NCBI GenBank assembly: GCA_040386355.1
Contig: JAZKFP010000213.1
Coordinates: 1 to 7,014 of the forward strand
Direction of reading: 5' to 3'
DNA from: JAZKFP01 sp040386355
Lineage (GTDB): Bacteria > Pseudomonadota > Gammaproteobacteria > Pseudomonadales > UBA6940
Length of the DNA: 7,014 bases
Shown here piece by piece: positions 1-6,040 of the stretch; the stretch's first letter is position 1, and each line of letters opens with the position of its first letter. The position numbers were made by a program, and so were the translations under genes. A model generated the notes under the pieces. The model did no database searches and had not been told where the DNA came from. It saw only the letters and a program-made list of their open reading frames with translations.

Positions 1-3000
1 ACACTGCCATAGGCACAAGAAATTGCGATTGAACAGATTGCTGAAATACGGAAGGTAATAATCCTAAAGTTGTAGTAATGGTAGTTAACATTACTGCACG
101 AACACGTGACAACGTGCCCTCTTCGACAATTGAAAATATATTACCTTTTGAGTCTTCTGCACGTAAATCATTAATCCGGTCTACCAACACTAAGCTGTCG
201 TTTACAACAACTCCACTCACCGCACAAATTCCGATCAAAGACCATAACGTTACATCTAACCCCATAACTAGATGTCCAAATAACGCGCCAATCATTCCAA
301 ATGGGATTGCGTACATAATTACCAGCGGCATTACATAGCTTTTATATAAAATCGCCATAATGGCGTACATGCAAATTAATGCCAGTAAATATGAAGACAA
401 TAATGTTTGAATAAATTCGGTTTGAACGCGTTGTGCGCCATCGATAAACCAATCGACAGATTTATATTTATCCGACAAAGAATTTAAAACATCTTTTTTT
501 AATTCGATCATGATTTGATCAGTACTATTAAAATCTTGATCAACATACGCAGTAATTTCTAATGAACGTTTCCGATCAAATCGTTCAACAACAGCAGGAC
601 TTGAGCCATATTCTAAATCCGCAACCGTATGCAAAGGCACCATACTACCGGCAGGAGTTAACAAACTCATATTTTCCAATTGCCATAAAGAACCGTCTTC
701 AAAATTAGGATGACGAACCACAACTTTAACGTTTTCGTATTCACGTTGAAATTCAGTCGCTTCAATTCCATGAAAAAGTTGACGAACTTGTGCAGCAATT
801 TGGTCCATGTTTAAACCAAGATCTGCGGCACTGGCCTTCGGTTTTAATATGATTTCTTGATTACCTTCTTCAAAACTATCGCGTACTTCTGAAACTCCTG
901 AAAATTGACTTAAACGTTTTTTGATTTGCGCGCTTGCTGCAGATAAATCATCAAAAGATGGTGAAGTTAGTCGTAAATTAATTGCAGGGCCTACTTTGTT
1001 TAATGTGGAATTGAATACAAGCTTAGATGCTCCTGGAATACCGCCAGCTTTTTCACGCCATTGACGAACAAGTTCAGCACCTGTGACTTTTCGATCATTA
1101 TCTGGAAAAAGTTCAATAGTAACACTACCCATGTGCGGACCATCTTGATCTGCTGTTCTACCAGCGCGCGCTATGATACTTCGCACCACAGGCTTTCCAA
1201 ATTCCGCTTCTATTTTGTCTCGTAATTCAATGGCTCCAGCTTCAATTCTTGCTAAAGCTTTTCCTGTAACTTTTGGTGAGGTGCCATTTGGAAAAGTAAT
1301 TTCTGAAGTTAATAAATCCGATTCAATCTCTGTTAAAAGCCGGGTTTTGATCCAGCCGCCTTGAATTAAACCCAGGGTAATTAAAAATATTCCAATAAAA
1401 GTGGTGTGAGTTATATAACGATTACGCAAAGTTGTTGTCAGCAGCCATTGAAATTTTGGTGCAAAAAAATTGGACAAAGCATTCATGCAACGCAATCGCC
1501 ATTTCGACAAAGCGCCGTCTATTTTTTTTCCCATACTTAATGGATTGTGTGGAGATGCCAGATGCGCTGGCAAAATTAGCATTGTTTCAATCAAGCTAAA
1601 AAATAAAATTGATGCTGCAACTATCGGCAGGACGTACATAATTTGCCCTTCGGGCCCTGGTAAAAAACCCAAAGGCACGAACATTAAAACAGTAGTCCAG
1701 CACGCATAAATGATTGGAGTACCAACTTCTTTTACACCGCGTTCTGCCGCTTCAACAAAACTGTATTTTCCTGACTTTTGATAAGTGTGGATATTTTCAC
1801 TAATAATAATTGCATCATCTACGACAACACCCATTACTAAAATAAAAGCAAACAGCGATACCATATTTATTGAAATACCTAAATAAGGCAACGAAGCAAG
1901 CGCCCCCATAAATGCAATTGGAATACCGGAACTTACCCAAAACGCGAGACGCGTTCCCATAAAAAACCACAATACTAAAAAAACTAAAATCATACTGCTA
2001 ACAGCATTGCTTACCAGCAAATTAATTCGTGCTTCAAAAAATTTTGAGCTATCCCGCCAGGTTGTAACTTCAATGCCTTCAGGCAAGAGAACTTTAGGAT
2101 TTTTTACATATTCACGAACCGCCTCAGCAACATCTAAAATATTTTGATTGCCACCACGATAAATAGATAAATACACTGCAGGTTCATTGTTAAATCGAGT
2201 CTGGTTAGCTTCTTCTATATCTGATTCATTAACTTTTGCTACATCTCGAACGCGCAAACGACCACCGTCTGCATCACTACGCACTACTAAATCTTCCAAC
2301 CAATCTCGAGAAATAGCACCTTCTGGCCGAGTTAATACCATTGAAGATCCGGTGTTATCTTTTAATTCACCTGAAGCAATGGTTTGAGATTGACGACGAA
2401 TACTTTCAACTATTTGTATAACGGAAATTCCATATCGCATCAATGCTAATTGATCAACATCAATTGAAATTTCACGTTTCGTTTCACCTGACAATTCAAT
2501 TTGAGTGACTTCATGAGTTTCTAATAAATCGTCTCTAATTTGCTGAGCAAGTGTTTTCAAAACGCGCTCATCGGCATTGCCATGAATTACGATATCTGCC
2601 ACGGGATCTCGTATGCTTAATTGTTCTATTTTTGGTGGTCGAGCGTTTGAAGGTAAAGTCACTTTAGAAGATAAACGCGTTTCAATGTCGTTTCGTATTT
2701 TTTGCGCCGCTGTTTTATAATCGGTCTCAACAAAAATAAAACCGACATTATCAGAAGATTTTGAATAAATTCGATCTACACCATCAATATCAAAGATTGC
2801 ATCTTCAATTGGCGCAACAATCGAACGTTCAACTTCAGTTTGAGAAGCACCTGGATAGGCAACTTGAATCGTTAGATAATTCCATTCGATGGCGGGAAGA
2901 ATTTCTTTTTGAGTTTTTGGAATTGCTAAAGCGCCGGCGACAATAAGTACGATCATTAACATATTCGCGACAACAGAGTTGCGCGCAAACCATCCTACAA

Positions 3001-3010
3001 TGGAATTCAC
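1..3010 (-). CDS. RND-superfamily efflux pump inner-membrane permease, partial (C-terminus beyond window edge)
   Basis: Proton-driven inner-membrane pump of the AcrB-like RND superfamily, expected to work with the upstream adaptor and a TolC-type channel to expel toxic compounds from the periplasm or membrane. I translated 1003 uninterrupted codons from a GTG start. TM1 is about residues 11-30, followed by the family's PGAS..EVE porter signature near residues 53-62. TM2-TM6 lie at about 331-481, TM7 at 533-552, a second porter domain at about 555-865, and TM8-TM11 from about 868. TM4 carries the proton-relay pair D398-D399 (AcrB D407/D408), and R971 matches AcrB R971. The TM10 lysine of AcrB (K940) is replaced: N937-D938 stand where AcrB has Lys-Asn. 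AcrB-type pumps are about 1030-1050 residues, so roughly 40 residues with TM12 are missing. The Phe/Gly-rich switch loop of AcrB is not evident, so drug specificity should not be assumed. The family call is firm; the substrate is unknown. Confidence 0.95.
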   Translation of the reverse strand, partial: MNSIVGWFARNSVVANMLMIVLIVAGALAIPKTQKEILPAIEWNYLTIQVAYPGASQTEVERSIVAPIEDAIFDIDGVDRIYSKSSDNVGFIFVETDYKTAAQKIRNDIETRLSSKVTLPSNARPPKIEQLSIRDPVADIVIHGNADERVLKTLAQQIRDDLLETHEVTQIELSGETKREISIDVDQLALMRYGISVIQIVESIRRQSQTIASGELKDNTGSSMVLTRPEGAISRDWLEDLVVRSDADGGRLRVRDVAKVNESDIEEANQTRFNNEPAVYLSIYRGGNQNILDVAEAVREYVKNPKVLLPEGIEVTTWRDSSKFFEARINLLVSNAVSSMILVFLVLWFFMGTRLAFWVSSGIPIAFMGALASLPYLGISINMVSLFAFILVMGVVVDDAIIISENIHTYQKSGKYSFVEAAERGVKEVGTPIIYACWTTVLMFVPLGFLPGPEGQIMYVLPIVAASILFFSLIETMLILPAHLASPHNPLSMGKKIDGALSKWRLRCMNALSNFFAPKFQWLLTTTLRNRYITHTTFIGIFLITLGLIQGGWIKTRLLTEIESDLLTSEITFPNGTSPKVTGKALARIEAGAIELRDKIEAEFGKPVVRSIIARAGRTADQDGPHMGSVTIELFPDNDRKVTGAELVRQWREKAGGIPGASKLVFNSTLNKVGPAINLRLTSPSFDDLSAASAQIKKRLSQFSGVSEVRDSFEEGNQEIILKPKASAADLGLNMDQIAAQVRQLFHGIEATEFQREYENVKVVVRHPNFEDGSLWQLENMSLLTPAGSMVPLHTVADLEYGSSPAVVERFDRKRSLEITAYVDQDFNSTDQIMIELKKDVLNSLSDKYKSVDWFIDGAQRVQTEFIQTLLSSYLLALICMYAIMAILYKSYVMPLVIMYAIPFGMIGALFGHLVMGLDVTLWSLIGICAVSGVVVNDSLVLVDRINDLRAEDSKGNIFSIVEEGTLSRVRAVMLTTITTTLGLLPSVFQQSVQSQFLVPMAV

Positions 3011-3022
3011 TAATTTATCTCC
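3008..3022 (-). promoter_or_regulatory. Ribosome binding site deciding the GTG start of the permease
   Basis: GGAG at 3022-3019 is followed by an 8-nt spacer and GTG at 3010-3008. The encoded N-terminus (VNSIVGWFARNS) has the usual short lead into TM1 of RND permeases. The next in-frame ATG is 16 codons on, inside TM1, so GTG is preferred. The Shine-Dalgarno bases also lie within a 4-codon ORF (ATG at 3029, TAA ending at 3015). Confidence 0.75.
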
Positions 3023-3094
3023 GCCACATTTATTTTAATTTTCTTTATACCCTTAGCAAACCAAAATATTCATAAAAAAAATTAAAGTTTAAAA

Positions 3095-4705
3095 TTAAGG
3101 TTCAGAAGATTTTGGCGCAAAGAATAAACTAGCCAACTCATTTAGACGCGACGGCTGATGTACCGCCTCTAAATTAACAGTTTGTATTTTTGACGATTTA
3201 TCAACCGATTGAGACGAAACTGAAACTAAGTTGTTTTTTACATTACTTTGAGAGACAGTTTCTTTCGCCACAATTTCTTCAGCTACCGTTTCTTTAATCG
3301 TTTTATCTTTAGAGAAATTTACTTGAGACAAATCTTCTGCCAACGCATTATCAGATGATTGATTATTTTTTGAAATTTCATTTGATGCTTTAAAAGAGGA
3401 AACTCCAAAATTATTTTGTTTATCAGATTGTGAAAGTTCTGATTGCGAAAGCGAGGCTGAATTAGATAAGGTTTTTTGCAATTTATTTAAAGGGGCTTCC
3501 GGGTTATCAGGGGATTTCGTTTTTAAATCCATTGTGTTTGGTTTGCTTTCATTAGATTGGCTTTCATTAATAACAGCTACCTCCATACCTTCGATAGCAA
3601 TTTCAAGTGGCGTATCGACTACCGCATCTCCCACATTAAGACCTTGGGTAATATAGGCACTGGATTTTCCACGATAACTAACTTCTAAATCACGACGTTG
3701 CAAACGACTATTACTATCTACTACCCACACAAAATTACCAAACCTCAGTAAATGCCGAGGTAAGACCACAACATTAGTTAACTGACGTCCATCTATTTTC
3801 ACATCTAAAAAGTGACCAGCAACCAGTTCTGGACGTAATGGTTGCTGCGCGTCTTGTTGATTAGCGTCATCGATAACACCAATTGCATACTGCAAACGAT
3901 TTTTCGGATCTAGGCTACCTTCCAAACCAATAATTCGTCCATTCCATAAAAATGGCCGGCCTGAGTACGACATTTTAAATACAGCCGTAGGAGCATTATT
4001 TGGATCCAGCGATTGAGACAGATCAACCCATTGCAATTGTTCATCTGATAATGGAACGCGTACTTCAATTTCTGTCATTTGAAAAATTTGGCCAACTTGT
4101 GTGCCGATTGCAACAACTTGACCAACATCTAACATTGCAGAACGAAGAATGCCATCAAAGGGAGCGCGAATTTTAGTTTTTTCAACTTGCGCTTCTAACA
4201 ACTCTAAATCGGCTTTGGCAGCACTAACTCGAAGCTGAGCTTCTTTCAACTGACTGTTACGAAAATTACTAGGGGTTGTAAGACCCGGAACTGTTCCCGC
4301 GGATTCTAATTCCGCTTTAACCCGAGCCAACATTTGTTGAACCGTCCACAATTGAGATTCTGCTTTCGAACGTTCTAAATTCCAGCGATCCTCATCAAGT
4401 CGTAAAAGTATTTCGCCTTCCTTAACATGACGGCCAGAAACAAAATCCGGGGATACCCACTGTACTTTTCCAGGCACTTCCGTTACTAGCAAAACCTCCC
4501 GCGCAGGTTGCACAAGACCTTGAGAATAAATCGGAATAGCTACATTTTGTTTGTTAACAGTGGTTGTTGAAACGGCAGGCGCATCTTGAGGACGTATTAT
4601 TTCTTCAGGTTCAGGCGTAAATGTTCTTAAAAGCACGTAAAGAACAATCGCAATTCCTAGAATTAATACTGGCAACAATGTTTTGAAAATATATTTATTA
4701 TTCAT
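3095..4705 (-). CDS. RND efflux periplasmic adaptor (membrane fusion protein) with long Ser-rich C-terminal tail
   Basis: Periplasmic adaptor linking the RND permease to an outer-membrane channel. Residues 8-27 form an N-terminal membrane anchor or uncleaved signal; no lipobox cysteine is visible, so it is probably not a lipoprotein. The first lipoyl half is at about 58-105, with the VPGKV and V.EGE.LLRLD motifs. A helical hairpin spans about 108-180, the second lipoyl half is at about 181-212 (RAPFDGILRS...DVGQVV), and beta-barrel and membrane-proximal domains run to about 378, ending near EGMEV. That is a full-size adaptor. A further 155 or so residues follow (see separate entry), bringing the total to 536 against a usual 350-420. 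It precedes the permease by 84 nt, the standard adaptor-permease order. The start is fixed by an in-frame TAA five codons upstream and no other early Met, but there is no Shine-Dalgarno sequence. Family call firm; substrate unknown. Confidence 0.94.
   Translation of the reverse strand: MNNKYIFKTLLPVLILGIAIVLYVLLRTFTPEPEEIIRPQDAPAVSTTTVNKQNVAIPIYSQGLVQPAREVLLVTEVPGKVQWVSPDFVSGRHVKEGEILLRLDEDRWNLERSKAESQLWTVQQMLARVKAELESAGTVPGLTTPSNFRNSQLKEAQLRVSAAKADLELLEAQVEKTKIRAPFDGILRSAMLDVGQVVAIGTQVGQIFQMTEIEVRVPLSDEQLQWVDLSQSLDPNNAPTAVFKMSYSGRPFLWNGRIIGLEGSLDPKNRLQYAIGVIDDANQQDAQQPLRPELVAGHFLDVKIDGRQLTNVVVLPRHLLRFGNFVWVVDSNSRLQRRDLEVSYRGKSSAYITQGLNVGDAVVDTPLEIAIEGMEVAVINESQSNESKPNTMDLKTKSPDNPEAPLNKLQKTLSNSASLSQSELSQSDKQNNFGVSSFKASNEISKNNQSSDNALAEDLSQVNFSKDKTIKETVAEEIVAKETVSQSNVKNNLVSVSSQSVDKSSKIQTVNLEAVHQPSRLNELASLFFAPKSSEP
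3098..3565 (-). other. Low-complexity C-terminal extension of the RND adaptor
   Basis: Residues 381-536 of the adaptor lie beyond the conserved fold. Serine makes up about 31 of 156 residues, with abundant Asn, Lys, Gln and Glu, no cysteine and no membrane segment. It contains short internal duplications: LSQSE/LSQSD at 419-428 and two KETV copies at 471-484. It ends in a short amphipathic, partly hydrophobic stretch (RLNELASLFFAPK, residues 520-532). The frame is continuous with the adaptor and codon use looks similar, so read-through after a frameshift is unlikely. By topology it should be periplasmic and mostly disordered. No function is assigned. Confidence 0.85.
3422..3451 (-). repeat. 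15-bp imperfect tandem duplication inside the adaptor tail
   Basis: Two adjacent 15-bp units (3437-3451 and 3422-3436) agree at 12 of 15 positions and encode LSQSE followed by LSQSD. This suggests the tail grew by in-frame tandem slippage. Confidence 0.6.
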
Positions 4706-4714
4706 TTTATTATG

Positions 4715-4744
4715 ATTTTATTAAGTCTCGTCTGGGATTTGCAA
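4715..4744 (-). promoter_or_regulatory. Candidate promoter immediately before the adaptor gene
   Basis: TTGCAA (4744-4739, 4 of 6 to the -35 consensus), an 18-nt spacer and TAAAAT (4720-4715, 5 of 6 to the -10 consensus). Transcription would start near 4708, only a few bases before the ATG at 4705, giving a nearly leaderless message. That fits the absence of a Shine-Dalgarno sequence. AT-rich DNA makes chance -10 matches common, so this is tentative. Confidence 0.3.
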
Positions 4745-4783
4745 AAACAAAACCACAGAATTGTAGTATTAACCGATCCGTGG
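4743..4783 (-). terminator. Terminator- or attenuator-like hairpin with T tract
   Basis: On the minus strand, CCACGGA (4783-4777) pairs with TCTGTGG (4759-4753), a 7-bp stem with one G-U pair and a 17-nt loop. TTTTGTTTTT follows at 4752-4743. The large loop weakens it. It could end transcripts of the upstream gene cluster, end a short RNA started at the 4864-4835 promoter, or act as an attenuator in the pump leader. Confidence 0.4.
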
Positions 4784-4833
4784 CACCAAATCTCAAACTC
4801 ATCTTACACTCAGATAGGCTTGAGCAACCGCTA

Positions 4834-4848
4834 TAGAATGGTGTTCTA
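4834..4848. promoter_or_regulatory. Short inverted repeat overlapping the candidate -10 box
   Basis: TAGAA-TGGTG-TTCTA: perfect 5-bp arms around a 5-nt centre, covering the -10 element of the promoter at 4864-4835. The position suits a repressor operator, as is common for efflux operons. No regulator gene is in the window, and 5-bp arms can arise by chance. Confidence 0.2.
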
Positions 4849-4864
4849 CCCTATCCCTTGTCAA
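4835..4864 (-). promoter_or_regulatory. Candidate sigma-70 promoter upstream of the pump operon
   Basis: TTGACA (4864-4859, perfect -35) is followed by an 18-nt spacer and CATTCT (4840-4835). The latter matches the -10 consensus at only three positions but keeps the important second A and last T. Transcription would start near 4828, giving a leader of about 120 nt that includes the hairpin at 4783-4743. Moderate to weak support. Confidence 0.35.
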
Positions 4865-4931
4865 CAGGATTGAATAATAAGTCAGCATGTCCTTAATTTG
4901 ATGGAAACTACGATTCACCTTTTAAAAAGTA

Positions 4932-4961
4932 TTACAAAATAAGTATACTAAATCCTTGTAA
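4932..4961. repeat. Inverted repeat flanking an 8-bp palindrome downstream of the 128-residue protein gene
   Basis: TTACAA (4932-4937) and TTGTAA (4956-4961) are perfect inverted copies, and the palindrome AGTATACT (4942-4949) lies between them, slightly off centre. It could be a regulator site or a weak hairpin after the stop codon at 4978. There is no run of T's typical of an intrinsic terminator. Confidence 0.2.
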
Positions 4962-4977
4962 AATTAAGGTTTAATGT

Positions 4978-5364
4978 TTAATCGACTACTTTGAGCTTTA
5001 CTTTTTCTTGCTGAGATTTTAGTTTTCGCCATTGAGTAATTTCTTTTTTTGTGACCGTAAATGACAGGTCACGAGTGAATAATCCATCATGTACAAGCTT
5101 TGGCAACTGAATTGTTACCTCATCATGTTGTTTCAATGCCTTAATTGCTTTTAGAACAGCGCCATCAACTCGTTTAACTACTTCATCACTTAACGGACCA
5201 GTCCCAGCCAAATCGAGTGCACGTGCTAAGAGTTTTTCACGAATACTAATGGCTTCAAAAGATTTCATGTTTTCCGAGGAATAGCCAAGTAAAACTTGAG
5301 CAAATTTCGCTAATACCATTACTGCAATGAATAGAAAGAAAGCCGTTAAAAAAAAAGTATCCAT
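4978..5364 (-). CDS. Unrecognised single-pass membrane protein, 128 residues
   Basis: I do not recognise a family. Residues 4-26 form one hydrophobic helix (FFLTAFFLFIAVMVLAKFAQ...), preceded by an acidic N-terminus and followed by K20 and a largely helical, charged region (about 33-80, with GTGPLSDEVV near 54-63). After that come a segment with alternating hydrophobic residues (82-105) and a Lys-rich end (106-126). The charge pattern suggests the C-terminal domain is cytoplasmic. There are no cysteines and no recognisable catalytic motif. The ATG at 5364 is the first possible start, since an in-frame TGA lies two codons upstream; a GAG 9 nt before it is a weak ribosome site. It follows the rhomboid gene by 54 nt on the same strand, so co-transcription is likely. 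The steady coding pattern and well-formed membrane anchor argue for a real gene. Confidence 0.72.
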   Translation of the reverse strand: MDTFFLTAFFLFIAVMVLAKFAQVLLGYSSENMKSFEAISIREKLLARALDLAGTGPLSDEVVKRVDGAVLKAIKALKQHDEVTIQLPKLVHDGLFTRDLSFTVTKKEITQWRKLKSQQEKVKLKVVD

Positions 5365-5418
5365 TGCTCAATGCTCGTATGACGATCTATTTCGTGGGCG
5401 CATTATTATGTAAGTTTT

Positions 5419-6000
5419 CTATTTTTTTCTAGCCATAAACATCCCAAACAATATGCCAACTAAAAACCCACCAGCGTGTGCCGCATGTGCCAATTCACCG
5501 AGCAAAAAATCTAGCCAGCCCAAAAATCCTAGTACGATAAGAAGCATTAACTGAATAATAAGCCCAACTGGCACTATGAAAAAATCAGACTGACGCTGCA
5601 CATTAAATGCCCAACAAAAGGCTGCCACTCCAAACACTACTCCAGATAAACCTCCAAAACGTGGTCCGCTCCAAATAAATTGTGCAAGATTAGAAAAATA
5701 ACCAGCGGCAAGTAAAAAAACTATTAAAAATAATTTGCCAAGTCGCACTTCAATTTGTCGGGCAAAAAACCACCAAATCGCCAAGTTAAATGCGATGTGC
5801 AATAAAGAAAAGTGTAAAAAAACTGGTGTAAACGCTTTAATCCAATCAAAAGGATGGGCAAATTCTTTTGGAAACATGAGTAGCGAATAAATTGGAATAC
5901 CTACCCACTGTACAACAAACAAACCTATGCAGATAAAAACAACAGTTAGGCTAACAGCATGGGTTACAAAGAAACTTCTCGGAAAATTCCGATTTACCAT
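5419..6000 (-). CDS. Rhomboid-family intramembrane serine protease (GlpG-like core)
   Basis: Integral inner-membrane protease that cleaves transmembrane segments of other membrane proteins using a Ser-His dyad. Numbered from the ATG at 6000 (193 residues), HFSLLHIAFN at 63-72 supplies the oxyanion-side residues H68 and N72 (E. coli GlpG H150 and N154). GLSG at 117-120 contains nucleophile S119 (GlpG S201), and the AHAAHAGG segment supplies H175 (GlpG H254). All catalytic positions are present, and hydrophobic segments are consistent with the six-helix core. It lacks the N-terminal cytoplasmic domain of E. coli GlpG (276 residues). An in-frame TTG at 6012 would add four residues, but its own bases form the GAG ribosome-site match for the ATG at 6000, so the ATG is preferred. 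It lies 40 nt after trhO and 54 nt before the unknown membrane protein gene. Family call firm; substrates unknown. Confidence 0.92.
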   Translation of the reverse strand: MVNRNFPRSFFVTHAVSLTVVFICIGLFVVQWVGIPIYSLLMFPKEFAHPFDWIKAFTPVFLHFSLLHIAFNLAIWWFFARQIEVRLGKLFLIVFLLAAGYFSNLAQFIWSGPRFGGLSGVVFGVAAFCWAFNVQRQSDFFIVPVGLIIQLMLLIVLGFLGWLDFLLGELAHAAHAGGFLVGILFGMFMARKK

Positions 6001-6028
6001 AATAATTCTCAATTAATAATTTTCAATT
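6001..6028 (-). repeat. 14-bp near-perfect tandem duplication abutting the rhomboid start codon
   Basis: Two head-to-tail copies, 6028-6015 (AATTGAAAATTATT) and 6014-6001 (AATTGAGAATTATT), match at 13 of 14 positions and end directly at the ATG (6000). The single difference (A to G) turns GAA into GAG in the proximal copy and so creates the only Shine-Dalgarno-like match at a workable distance. Confidence 0.85.
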
Positions 6029-6040
6029 AGTGCAACTTCT

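Larger units (their letters stand above)
4706..4977. other. Intergenic region between the unknown membrane protein gene and the pump operon
   Basis: This 272-nt non-coding stretch is the longest gap in the window and holds the only good promoter candidates. In the direction of transcription (minus strand) it contains an inverted repeat around a palindrome (4961-4932), a promoter candidate with an overlapping inverted repeat (4864-4834), a terminator-like hairpin (4783-4743) and a second promoter candidate (4744-4715). A 39-codon GTG-started ORF (4918-4799) also fits on the minus strand, but without a properly spaced ribosome site and with no family I recognise; it is not annotated as a gene. 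Confidence 0.6.

Noticed and set aside
78..338. Plus-strand open frame of 86 codons
   Set aside because: It lies wholly antisense to the TM9-TM11 region of the RND permease, which translates without interruption. There is no ribosome site and the composition is protein-unlike.
1173..1709. Two plus-strand open frames (1173-1364 and 1470-1709)
   Set aside because: Both are antisense shadows of the permease gene, one of its second porter domain and one of the TM6 to central region. No family resemblance.
2187..2946. Plus-strand open frames at 2187-2387 and 2761-2946
   Set aside because: Antisense to the first porter domain of the permease. The Gln/Leu-rich peptide of the second simply mirrors permease codons.
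1..3010. Possible frameshift or pseudogene in the permease, given its unusual TM10 residues
   Set aside because: The frame is continuous from the GTG to the window edge (1003 whole codons), with all domains in order and the other relay residues intact.
3011..3094. Intrinsic terminator between adaptor and permease
   Set aside because: The 84-nt spacer is AT-rich and contains T runs but no stable stem. The two genes most likely share a transcript.
3095..3145. Resemblance of the adaptor tail end (LNELASLFFAPK) to a permease segment (MNALSNFFAPK, residues 509-519)
   Set aside because: The match needs a gap, the permease segment is the expected cytoplasmic amphipathic helix between TM6 and TM7, and the two would lie on opposite sides of the membrane. 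Chance is more likely than shared origin.
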